Origin: Streptomyces aurantiacus
GTDB lineage: Bacteria > Actinomycetota > Actinomycetes > Streptomycetales > Streptomycetaceae
Length of the DNA stretch: 64,000 nucleotides
Assembly (NCBI RefSeq): GCF_027107535.1
Contig: NZ_CP114283.1
Span: 7,440,001 to 7,504,000 of the forward strand
Direction: 5' to 3'
In this document: piece by piece, positions 54,045-62,029 of the stretch
How positions within the stretch are numbered: the stretch's first letter is position 1
How the letters are laid out: the number at the start of each line of letters is the position of its first letter
Position numbers and translations under genes: made by a program
The notes under the pieces: generated by a model
Databases searched by the model: none
What the model was told of the DNA's origin: nothing
Seen by the model: the letters and a program-made list of their open reading frames with translations, nothing else

Positions 54045-54194
54045 GGCGCCATCGTAAGGCCCAGGAACGTGGCGTCGGTCCCGCTCGGGAGGACTGCATC
54101 CGCACGAGCGCCCCGCGCGCGTGACACGATGGGCAACACGCCTCAACTGTCCGTCAGTTGGGGCGCCGACGCAGGGGACCAGGAGGGAGATGCG

Positions 54195-54728
54195 GTGAAC
54201 GGCCTCAACAAGGGCATCAGCAAGGTCGAGGTCTCGGTGAAGTGGGATCCCAGTCCCGCCGGTGAGCCGGCCATCGATCTGGACATCGTCGCCGCCACCT
54301 ATCTCGCGACCGACACCCAGGAGAACCCCGACTACGTAGTGCACTTCGACAGCCGTTCCCCGGACGGCACCATCTACCTCAACCGGGACAGCAAGGACGG
54401 CAAGGGCTTCGGCTGGGACGAGGTGATGACCCTGGAGCTCACCCGTCTCGACAAGCGCTACGCGCGCGTGATGGTCGGTGTCGCCATCCAACAGCGCACC
54501 GGACGGCGCACGTTCGTCGGCGTGCAGAACCCGGCTCTGCGGATCCGTGAGGGCTACACCGTCCTGGCCGAGGACGACTTCGGAGGCGTCCTCGGGGCGA
54601 CGGCCACGACGGTCGCGGAGTTCGTACGCGACGACTCCGGAGAGTGGACCTTCCATCCGGGCATCCGCGGCTTCGACACGGACCCGGCGACCTTCGCGAG
54701 GGCCATGGGCGAGGCCCACGACTCCTGA
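54195..54728 (+). CDS. TerD-family stress protein
   Basis: The 177-residue protein has the TerD fold with the calcium-binding acidic motif AIDLDIVAATYLA and the later DSRSPDGTIYLNRDSKDGKGFGWDEVMTLELTRLDKRYARVMVGVAIQQ. TerD proteins respond to tellurite, envelope or developmental stress; in Streptomyces several paralogues affect development. I chose the GTG at 54195 (VNGLNKGISK) because AGGAGGGAG lies just upstream and TerD proteins begin near such a segment. An ATG at 54129 (MGNTPQL) gives a 199-residue alternative. A perfect 6-bp-arm hairpin (54145-54160) lies between the two starts. Confidence 0.88.
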   Translation: MNGLNKGISKVEVSVKWDPSPAGEPAIDLDIVAATYLATDTQENPDYVVHFDSRSPDGTIYLNRDSKDGKGFGWDEVMTLELTRLDKRYARVMVGVAIQQRTGRRTFVGVQNPALRIREGYTVLAEDDFGGVLGATATTVAEFVRDDSGEWTFHPGIRGFDTDPATFARAMGEAHDS

Positions 54729-54853
54729 CCGACTCATGCGGCAGGGGGCGGTGCGGCCTGTGCCGTACCGCCCCCTGCTCGTGCGGTGCCCATGACCCCG
54801 CGGACCCGGCCCCTGCCGCGTCACGCCCCGGAGCCGGGTGCCGGAAAACGCCG

Positions 54854-54887
54854 GGGCGGCGGCGTCGAGTGATCGACACCGCCGCCC
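54854..54887 (-). terminator. Terminator of the nrdRJ operon
   Basis: GGGCGGCGGCGTCGA pairs with TCGACACCGCCGCCC over 15 bp with one C-A position (a wobble on the minus strand) and a 4-nt loop, 37 bp beyond the nrdJ stop. Confidence 0.78.
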
Positions 54888-54923
54888 TGACCAGGGATTC
54901 TCACACCCGAGCGGTGCCCGGGA

Positions 54924-57821
54924 TCAGCTGCAGCCGCTGGTCGAGCCGCAGCCCTCGCAGATGTAGCAGGACCCGGCCCGCTGCATCTTCGTACCGCAGG
55001 AGAAGCACAGAGGGGCGTCCGCCTGGATGCCCAGCTGCATCTCCACCAGTTCGGCACTGGTGTGGGCCTGCTGCGGAGCGGGCTTGACCGCTTCGACCTC
55101 GGCCTTGGGCGTGACGACGGCCTTCAGCTCCTGCGTGCGGGGAGCGGACTGGGCGAGGCCCTCGACGTCCAGCTCCTCGTCGGTCGGCTCGTACGAACCG
55201 GTCTCCAGGTGACGCTGACGCTCGTCGGCGGAGTGGATGCCGAGCGCGGAGCGCGTCTCGAAGGGCAGGAAGTCGAGCGCCAGGCGGCGGAAGATGTAGT
55301 CGACGATCGACTGCGCCATCCGCACGTCCGGGTCGTCCGTCATGCCGGCCGGCTCGAAGCGCATGTTGGTGAACTTCGAGACGTACGTCTCCAGCGGCAC
55401 GCCGTACTGCAGGCCCACGGAGACGGCGATCGAGAAGGCGTCCATCATGCCGGCGAGGGTCGAGCCCTGCTTCGACATCTTCAGGAAGACCTCGCCCAGA
55501 CCGTCGTCCGGGTAGGAGTTGGCGGTCATGTAACCCTCGGCGCCACCGACCGTGAAGGACGTCGTGATGCCGGGACGGCCCTTGGGAAGGCGCTTGCGCA
55601 CCGGGCGGTACTCGACGACCTTCTCGACCGCGGTACGGATGGTCTCCTCGGCCTTCGCCGTGACCGTGTCCGTCGCGGTCTTCTCCTTGGTCTTCGCGGA
55701 GAGGGGCTGGCCGACCTTGCAGTTGTCGCGGTAGATCGCGAGCGCCTTGACGCCCATCTTCCACGCCTCGAAGTAGACCTCTTCGACGTCCTCGACGGTC
55801 GCCGTCTCCGGCAGGTTGACCGTCTTGGAGAGCGCACCGGAGATCCACGGCTGGATCGCGGCCATCATGCGGACGTGACCCATCGCGGAGATGGAACGCT
55901 CGCCCATGGCGCAGTCGAAGACCTCGTAGTGCTCGTTCTTGAGGCCGGGGGCGTCGATCACATTGCCGTGGTCGGCGATGTGGGCGACGATCGCCTCGAT
56001 CTGCTCCTCCTGGTAGCCCAGGCGGCGCAGGGCCTGCGGGACGGTGCCGTTGACGATCTGCATCGAGCCGCCGCCGACCAGCTTCTTGAACTTGACCAGG
56101 GCGAGGTCGGGCTCGAGGCCGGTGGTGTCGCAGGACATCGCGAGACCGATGGTGCCGGTCGGGGCGATGACCGAGGCCTGCGCGTTGCGGAAGCCGTTCT
56201 TCTCACCGAGGTGCAGTACGTCCTGCCAGGCCTCCGTGGCGGCGGCCCAGATCGGCGTGTCCAGGTCGTCCACACGGACGGCCACGGCGTTGGCGTCGGA
56301 GTGCTGCTTCATGACCCGCTGGTGCGGCTGCGCGTTACGGGCATAGCCGTCGTACGCGCCGACGACCGCGGCGAGCTCCGCGGAACGCTTGTACGAGGTG
56401 CCGGTCATCAGCGAGGTGATGGCCCCCGCGAGGGCGCGGCCGCCGTCGGAGTCGTACGCGTGCCCGGTCGCCATCAGCAGGGCGCCGAGGTTGGCGTAGC
56501 CGATGCCCAGCTGACGGAAGGCGCGGGTGTTCTCGCCGATCTTCTGGGTCGGGAAGTCCGCGAAGCAGATGGAGATGTCCATCGCGGTGATGACGAGCTC
56601 GACGACCTTGGAGAAGCGCTCGACGTCGAAGGACTGGCGGCCCTTGTTGTCGTCCTTCAGGAACTTCATCAGGTTCAGCGAGGCGAGGTTGCAGGACGTG
56701 TTGTCCAGGTGCATGTACTCGCTGCACGGGTTCGAGCCGTTGATACGGCCGGACTCCGGGCACGTGTGCCAGCGATTGATCGTGTCGTCGTACTGGATGC
56801 CCGGGTCGGCGCAGGCCCAGGCAGCCTCCGCCATCTTGCGGAAGAGCTCCTTGGCGTCGACCTCCTCGATGACCTCACCGGTCATGCGGGACGTCAGGCC
56901 GAACTTGCCGCCCTCCTCGACCGCCTTCATGAACGTGTCGTTCACACGGACCGAGTTGTTGGCGTTCTGGTACTGGACGGACGTGATGTCGTCGCCGCCC
57001 AGGTCCATGTCGAAGCCCGCGTCGCGCAGGGCGCGGATCTTCTCCTCTTCCTTGACCTTCGTCTGGATGAAGTCCTCGATGTCGGGGTGGTCCACGTCGA
57101 GGATGACCATCTTGGCCGCGCGGCGGGTGGCGCCGCCCGACTTGATCGTTCCTGCGGAGGCGTCCGCACCGCGCATGAAGGAGACGGGGCCCGAGGCGTT
57201 GCCGCCCGAGGAGAGCAGTTCCTTGGAGGAGCGGATCCGGGACAGGTTCAGGCCGGCGCCCGAGCCGCCCTTGAAGATCATTCCCTCTTCCTTGTACCAG
57301 TCGAGGATCGACTCCATGGAGTCGTCGACGGCGAGGATGAAGCAGGCGGAGACCTGCTGCGGCTGGGGCGTGCCGACGTTGAACCACACCGGAGAGTTGA
57401 AGCTGAAGATCTGGTGCAGGAGGGCGTACGCCAGCTCGTGCTCGAAGATCTCGGCGTCGGCGGGCGAGGCGAAGTACTTGTGGTCCTCTCCGGCCTTCCG
57501 GTACGTCTTCACGATCCGGTCGATGAGCTGCCTGAGGCTCACCTCACGCTGCGGGGTGCCGACGGCACCCCGGAAGTACTTACTGGTGACGATGTTGACC
57601 GCGTTCACCGACCATGAGTCGGGGAACTCGACGCCACGCTGCTCGAAGTTGACCGAGCCGTCGCGCCAATTGGTCATGACGACGTCACGGCGCGCCCATT
57701 CCACCTCGTCGTACGGGTGCACGCCGGGGGTGGTGTGGATGCGCTCGATGCGCAGCCCCTTGCTGGCCTTGGTGCCCTTGGCGCGGGAACCTCGTGCCGG
57801 ACCGCTCGCCGTCTCTGTCAT
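54924..57821 (-). CDS. nrdJ: Vitamin B12-dependent (class II) ribonucleotide reductase
   Basis: The 965-residue enzyme reduces ribonucleotides using adenosylcobalamin. The active-site and allosteric segments are visible: SFNSPVWFNVG, FKGGSGAGLNLSRIRS, TINRWHTCPESGRINGSNPCSEYMHLDNTSCNLASLNLMKF and APTGTIGLAMSCDTTGLEPDLAL. A C-terminal Cys-rich tail (CFSCGTKMQRAGSCYICEGCG) serves as the redox relay. Length matches S. coelicolor NrdJ. The ATG at 57821 follows GGGAGG. It is 152 bp downstream of nrdR in one operon repressed by NrdR. It allows growth without oxygen-dependent class Ia enzyme. Confidence 0.97.
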   Translation of the reverse strand: MTETASGPARGSRAKGTKASKGLRIERIHTTPGVHPYDEVEWARRDVVMTNWRDGSVNFEQRGVEFPDSWSVNAVNIVTSKYFRGAVGTPQREVSLRQLIDRIVKTYRKAGEDHKYFASPADAEIFEHELAYALLHQIFSFNSPVWFNVGTPQPQQVSACFILAVDDSMESILDWYKEEGMIFKGGSGAGLNLSRIRSSKELLSSGGNASGPVSFMRGADASAGTIKSGGATRRAAKMVILDVDHPDIEDFIQTKVKEEEKIRALRDAGFDMDLGGDDITSVQYQNANNSVRVNDTFMKAVEEGGKFGLTSRMTGEVIEEVDAKELFRKMAEAAWACADPGIQYDDTINRWHTCPESGRINGSNPCSEYMHLDNTSCNLASLNLMKFLKDDNKGRQSFDVERFSKVVELVITAMDISICFADFPTQKIGENTRAFRQLGIGYANLGALLMATGHAYDSDGGRALAGAITSLMTGTSYKRSAELAAVVGAYDGYARNAQPHQRVMKQHSDANAVAVRVDDLDTPIWAAATEAWQDVLHLGEKNGFRNAQASVIAPTGTIGLAMSCDTTGLEPDLALVKFKKLVGGGSMQIVNGTVPQALRRLGYQEEQIEAIVAHIADHGNVIDAPGLKNEHYEVFDCAMGERSISAMGHVRMMAAIQPWISGALSKTVNLPETATVEDVEEVYFEAWKMGVKALAIYRDNCKVGQPLSAKTKEKTATDTVTAKAEETIRTAVEKVVEYRPVRKRLPKGRPGITTSFTVGGAEGYMTANSYPDDGLGEVFLKMSKQGSTLAGMMDAFSIAVSVGLQYGVPLETYVSKFTNMRFEPAGMTDDPDVRMAQSIVDYIFRRLALDFLPFETRSALGIHSADERQRHLETGSYEPTDEELDVEGLAQSAPRTQELKAVVTPKAEVEAVKPAPQQAHTSAELVEMQLGIQADAPLCFSCGTKMQRAGSCYICEGCGSTSGCS

Positions 57822-57973
57822 GCCGCCTCCCTGTATCGGGCTAAAACGCCCAGAAGTGCCTCGTTCTTCCCGTGGCACGGTGTGTGTCTTGCACTGCGCG
57901 CGCCGCATGAGCGTCCGCTCGCAGCAGGTCTGTGGTCGCCGCCGGTCGGCGGGGCCGGTACCGGCCCCTCTCG

Positions 57974-58522
57974 TCAGTCGGCGGCGCTGGCGGGCACGGG
58001 GACTTCGACAGCCCCTGCGGACCCACGGTCGCTTCCCTCGCACCCCTCGCCCGCGTCGTCGTCGGCCGCGGCGGGGTGCTGCGCCTGCCTCAGTTCCGTG
58101 ATGGCGGCCTCGAAGTCCTCCAGCGAGCCGAACGCCCGGTACACGGACGCGAACCGCAGGTAGGCGACGAGGTCGAGCTCCTGCAACGGGCCGAGTATGG
58201 CCAGCCCCACGTCGTGGGTGGTCAGTTCGGCACTTCCGGTGGCCCGCACCGCCTCCTCGACCCGCTGGCCGAGCTGGGCGAGCGCGTCCTCCGTGACGGG
58301 CCGCCCCTGACATGCCTTCCGAACGCCGTTGATGACCTTCGTACGGCTGAACGGTTCGGTGACCCCGGACCGCTTGACCACCATGAGGGAGCACGTCTCC
58401 ACGGTGGTGAACCGACGGGAACAGTCAGGACACTGGCGGCGCCTGCGGATCGACGTACCGTCATCCGTCGTACGGCTGTCGACGACACGGCTGTCGGGGT
58501 GCCTGCAGAAGGGGCAGTGCAT
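57974..58522 (-). CDS. nrdR: Transcriptional repressor NrdR
   Basis: The 182-residue protein begins [17 protein letters not shown]. Its zinc ribbon uses four Cys (CPFC and CPDC), followed by an ATP-cone domain ([28 protein letters not shown]). NrdR senses ATP/dATP and represses ribonucleotide reductase genes. The ATG at 58522 follows AGGAGGGATGGAG. The C-terminal about 35 residues are a disordered Asp/Glu/Gly extension longer than in most NrdR. Two NrdR boxes lie upstream and should give autoregulation. Confidence 0.96.
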   Translation of the reverse strand: MHCPFCRHPDSRVVDSRTTDDGTSIRRRRQCPDCSRRFTTVETCSLMVVKRSGVTEPFSRTKVINGVRKACQGRPVTEDALAQLGQRVEEAVRATGSAELTTHDVGLAILGPLQELDLVAYLRFASVYRAFGSLEDFEAAITELRQAQHPAAADDDAGEGCEGSDRGSAGAVEVPVPASAAD

Positions 58523-58631
58523 CGGCTCCATCCCTCCTTCACAGCACGACTCGATAGCCTCGACAGGCCCTTTGGACCCCTCGAAGCAGCCCCAAGCATA
58601 GGCGATGACCAAGGACCTGAAGGACCGGGGG

Positions 58632-58678
58632 ACCACAACTTCTGGGCTACTGCAGCAATCCAACCACTACATGTGGGG
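58632..58678 (-). promoter_or_regulatory. Tandem NrdR boxes upstream of nrdRJ
   Basis: ACCACAACTTCTGGGC (58632-58647) and ACCACTACATGTGGGG (58663-58678) resemble the 16-bp NrdR box and are spaced 31 bp apart. Three turns of the helix is the known spacing of paired NrdR sites. Confidence 0.7.
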
Positions 58679-58965
58679 CTTGGCCCGGAAATTCACACCC
58701 GGCGCGCGTGTCGCATCCGTAGGGGCATGTGCCGCGCGGCCATTCCGGCCAGGAGCGTACGGGGATACGGTGGGCGCCATGGCGACGGGGGCCGGTTCCC
58801 GACCTGATGGGCACCTGATGGCAGACTGACCCACGCCTCGCTCCGGCCCACAAGGCGACGGCATCGACGGCGAAGAGTGCGGCGACGAGTACTTTCGTCC
58901 ACCTCGCGCAGCGTGAGCCATACACCCAGATGCATGATCACGTCAGGCCATCCGCGTTTTTTCAC

Positions 58966-58981
58966 TCGAACGTGTGTTTGG
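58966..58981 (+). promoter_or_regulatory. SOS box (LexA operator) upstream of lexA
   Basis: TCGAACGTGTGTTTGG matches the actinobacterial LexA site TCGAAC-N4-GTTCGA at all left-arm positions and four of six right-arm positions. It lies 60 bp before the lexA start, as expected for autoregulation. Confidence 0.75.
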
Positions 58982-59040
58982 CGCAACCTTTCGAAAGCAA
59001 CTACCGTTGTCCAGCAGGGAGACGAACGAGAGGGGCCGAC

Positions 59041-59823
59041 GTGACCACCACCGCAGACAGTGCCACCATCACTGCCCAGGACCGCTCCCAGGGCCGATTT
59101 GAGCCGGTGCATGCCATGAATGAAACCGCGAACCAGGAGGGGCCCAAGCCTGCGCGCTCCCTGCCGGGTCGACCTCCGGGCATCCGGGCGGACAGCTCCG
59201 GACTCACCGACCGGCAGCGCCGGGTCATCGAGGTCATCAGGGACTCGGTGCAGCGACGGGGATACCCGCCTTCCATGCGGGAGATCGGGCAGGCCGTCGG
59301 CCTTTCCAGTACGTCCTCGGTGGCGCATCAGCTGATGGCACTGGAGCGCAAGGGCTTCCTGCGTCGCGATCCTCACCGCCCCAGGGCCTACGAGGTCCGC
59401 GGTTCCGACCAGTCCACCGCGCAGCCCACCGACACGGCGGGCAAGCCGGCCGCGTCGTACGTCCCGCTGGTCGGCCGGATCGCCGCCGGTGGTCCGATCC
59501 TCGCCGAGGAATCGGTCGAGGACGTCTTCCCGCTGCCCCGGCAGCTGGTCGGCGACGGCGAGCTGTTCGTCCTCAAGGTCGTCGGCGACTCGATGATCGA
59601 GGCCGCGATCTGCGACGGCGACTGGGTGACCGTCCGCCGCCAGCCGGTCGCGGAGAACGGCGACATCGTGGCCGCCATGCTGGACGGCGAGGCGACGGTG
59701 AAGCGCTTCAAGCGCGAGGACGGCCACGTGTGGCTGCTGCCGCACAACAGCGCGTACCAGCCGATCCCCGGCGACGAGGCGACCATCCTCGGCAAGGTCG
59801 TGGCGGTCCTCCGGCGGATCTGA
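59041..59823 (+). CDS. lexA: LexA repressor
   Basis: The 260-residue SOS repressor has a winged-helix DNA-binding domain ([41 protein letters not shown]) and a C-terminal autocleavage domain. Cleavage occurs at Ala-Gly in GRIAAGGPI. The catalytic Ser is in [13 protein letters not shown] and Lys in ATVKRFKRE. An N-terminal extension of about 50 residues before the HTH is longer than in E. coli. The GTG has GAGAGGGG upstream. It is divergent from nrdRJ. Confidence 0.96.
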   Translation: MTTTADSATITAQDRSQGRFEPVHAMNETANQEGPKPARSLPGRPPGIRADSSGLTDRQRRVIEVIRDSVQRRGYPPSMREIGQAVGLSSTSSVAHQLMALERKGFLRRDPHRPRAYEVRGSDQSTAQPTDTAGKPAASYVPLVGRIAAGGPILAEESVEDVFPLPRQLVGDGELFVLKVVGDSMIEAAICDGDWVTVRRQPVAENGDIVAAMLDGEATVKRFKREDGHVWLLPHNSAYQPIPGDEATILGKVVAVLRRI

Positions 59824-59839
59824 GCATCCGCCCCAGACC

Positions 59840-59873
59840 GGGCCCCGGAACCCCTGCGCCGGTTCCGGGGCCC
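59840..59873. terminator. Terminator of lexA
   Basis: GGGCCCCGGAACC and GGTTCCGGGGCCC form a perfect 13-bp stem with an 8-nt loop, 16 bp after the lexA stop. Confidence 0.82.
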
Positions 59874-59895
59874 TGCGCTGTCCGCCGCGCGCACC

Positions 59896-59937
59896 CCCGT
59901 GGGCTGCCCCCGACATTCGCCGGGAGCAGCCCACGGG
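59896..59937 (-). terminator. Terminator of the dinG gene
   Basis: CCCGTGGGCTGC and GCAGCCCACGGG form a perfect 12-bp stem with an 18-nt loop just beyond the helicase stop. Confidence 0.75.
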
Positions 59938-59940
59938 TGT

Positions 59941-61929
59941 CTAGGCCTCCTCGTGGGCCTCTTCGGCCTTCCGCGCCTTCTCGTCGATGGCGGCCAGTGA
60001 CCGTCGCACCTGGTTACGGTCCGTCGTGTACCAGAATTCGGGCAGTGAGGCCTTGAGGTAGGTGCCGTAGCGCGCGGTGGCAAGCCGTTGGTCGAGCACG
60101 GCGACCACACCCCGGTCCCCCGTCGCCCGGACGAGGCGGCCGGCACCCTGGGCCATCAGGAGGGCGGCGTGGGTGGCGGCGACGGCCATGAAACCGTTCC
60201 CCCCGGCGTCCTCGACCGCCTTCTGCCGGGCGCTCATCAGCGGATCGTCGGGACGCGGGAAGGGGATCTTGTCCATGACGACCAGCTGACAGCTGGCGCC
60301 CGGGACGTCCACCCCCTGCCAGAGTGAGAGTGTGCCGAACAGGCAGGTCTTCGGGTCCGCCGCGAAGTTCTTGATCAGCTCGCCGAGTGTCTCCTCGCCC
60401 TGGAGCAGGATGGGGAACTCCGGGATGCGGGAGCGCAGTTCCTCCGCGGCGAGCTGGGCGGCCCGCATCGAGGAGAACAGGCCGAGCGTACGGCCGCCGG
60501 CCGCCTGGATCAGCTCCGTGAGCTCGTCGAGCATGTCCCCACGGTCGCTGTCCCGGGCGGGCCGGGCCAGGTGCTTCGCGACGTAGAGGATGCCCTGCTT
60601 GCCGTAGTCGAAGGGCGAACCGACGTCGATGCCCTTCCACGGCGGGATGTCCTCCCCCTGGGTGCCCTCCGGTGCCAGGCCCAGCGAGGCGCCCACGCCG
60701 TTGAAATCGCCCCCGAGCTTCAGGGTGGCCGAGGCCAGGACGACGGAACGGTCCGTGAAGAGCTTCTCGCGCAGCAGGCCCGACACGGACATCGGCGCGA
60801 CCCGCAGGGATGCCCCGAAGCGGTCGTGCCGTTCGTACCAGACGACGTCCCACTCCGAGCCGTTCGTGATGCGCTCCGCCACGTCGTGGACGCTCTCCAC
60901 GGAGGCGAGGGCCTGCTTACGGACCGCGTCCTCGTCGGTGACGGACTTGTCGCGGGTCGCTCCGATCCCCGAGATCACCGTGCGGGCGGCGTCACGCAGG
61001 GCCATCAGCGCGTAGCCTAGGTCCTCCGGGATCTCCTCCAGGCGGCCGGGCAGCGCCAGCTCCATCAGGCGTTCGAAGCCCTCGGCGGCGGTCTGGAGCT
61101 GGTCGGCCGCCTTCTCGTTGACAAGCTTCGATGCTCTGCGCACGGCACGGTTGACCTGGCCGGGGGTGAGCTCTCCGGTCGCGACGCCGGTGACCCGGGA
61201 AACCAGTTCGTGGGCCTCGTCGACGATCAGCACCTCGTGCTGCGGGAGGACCGGAGCACCTTCGATGGCGTCGATCGCCAGCAGCGCGTGATTGGTGACA
61301 ACGACATCGGCGAGCTTGGCGCGCTCACGGGCCGCCTCGGCGAAGCACTCCGCACCATAGGCGCACTTCGAGGCGCCGAGGCACTCCCTGGAGGAGACGG
61401 AGATCTGCGACCAGGCCCGGTCCGAGACGCCCGGGGTGAGATTGTCGCGGTCACCCGTCTCCGTCTCGTCCGACCACTCCCGCAGCCGCAGCAGGTCCTG
61501 GCCCAGCTTGCTGGTGGGCGCGGCCGCCTCGAACTGGTCGAAGAGGCCCTCCTCCTCGTCCTGCGGCGCTCCCTCGTGGAGACGGTGCAGACACAGGTAG
61601 TTCGACCGGCCCTTGAGCATCGCGAACTCGGGGCGGCGGCGCAGGAGCGGATGCAGTGCGTCCACCGTGCGCGGCAGGTCCCGCTCCACGAGCTGCCGCT
61701 GGAGTGCCAGGGTGGCCGTCGCCACGACGACACGCTCCCCGTGCGCCAGCGCGGGAACCAGGTAGCCGAGCGACTTACCGGTGCCGGTGCCCGCCTGGAC
61801 CAGCAGATGGGAACCGTCGTCGATGGCCTGCGCGACGGATTCGGCCATGGTCACCTGGCCAGGGCGCTCCGTACCGCCGACGGCTGTGACGGCGGCATGC
61901 AGGAGTTCGGGGAGTGAGGGCTCTGTCAT
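59941..61929 (-). CDS. dinG: DinG-like iron-sulfur ATP-dependent DNA helicase
   Basis: The 662-residue XPD/DinG-type helicase has Walker A VQAGTGTGKSLGYL, DEAH in LIVDEAHELVSR and the C-terminal motifs LWQGVDVPGA and QGAGRLVRATGDRG. Four Cys that could ligate an Fe-S cluster are visible: NYLCLHR, RECLGASKC, AECF. It should unwind DNA with 5'-3' polarity during repair. It lies next to lexA but I see no SOS box in its 100-bp upstream region. The ATG has GCTATGAC context and no strong ribosome site. Confidence 0.93.
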   Translation of the reverse strand: MTEPSLPELLHAAVTAVGGTERPGQVTMAESVAQAIDDGSHLLVQAGTGTGKSLGYLVPALAHGERVVVATATLALQRQLVERDLPRTVDALHPLLRRRPEFAMLKGRSNYLCLHRLHEGAPQDEEEGLFDQFEAAAPTSKLGQDLLRLREWSDETETGDRDNLTPGVSDRAWSQISVSSRECLGASKCAYGAECFAEAARERAKLADVVVTNHALLAIDAIEGAPVLPQHEVLIVDEAHELVSRVTGVATGELTPGQVNRAVRRASKLVNEKAADQLQTAAEGFERLMELALPGRLEEIPEDLGYALMALRDAARTVISGIGATRDKSVTDEDAVRKQALASVESVHDVAERITNGSEWDVVWYERHDRFGASLRVAPMSVSGLLREKLFTDRSVVLASATLKLGGDFNGVGASLGLAPEGTQGEDIPPWKGIDVGSPFDYGKQGILYVAKHLARPARDSDRGDMLDELTELIQAAGGRTLGLFSSMRAAQLAAEELRSRIPEFPILLQGEETLGELIKNFAADPKTCLFGTLSLWQGVDVPGASCQLVVMDKIPFPRPDDPLMSARQKAVEDAGGNGFMAVAATHAALLMAQGAGRLVRATGDRGVVAVLDQRLATARYGTYLKASLPEFWYTTDRNQVRRSLAAIDEKARKAEEAHEEA

Positions 61930-62029
61930 AGCCCGCCCACCCTACGGGGCGGCACCGACAACCGGGCGATCACCGCGGAGGGGAGGGACGTGATCAAGAC
62001 GAGTGCGCCGTCGGTGACGTGGCGGGTGA

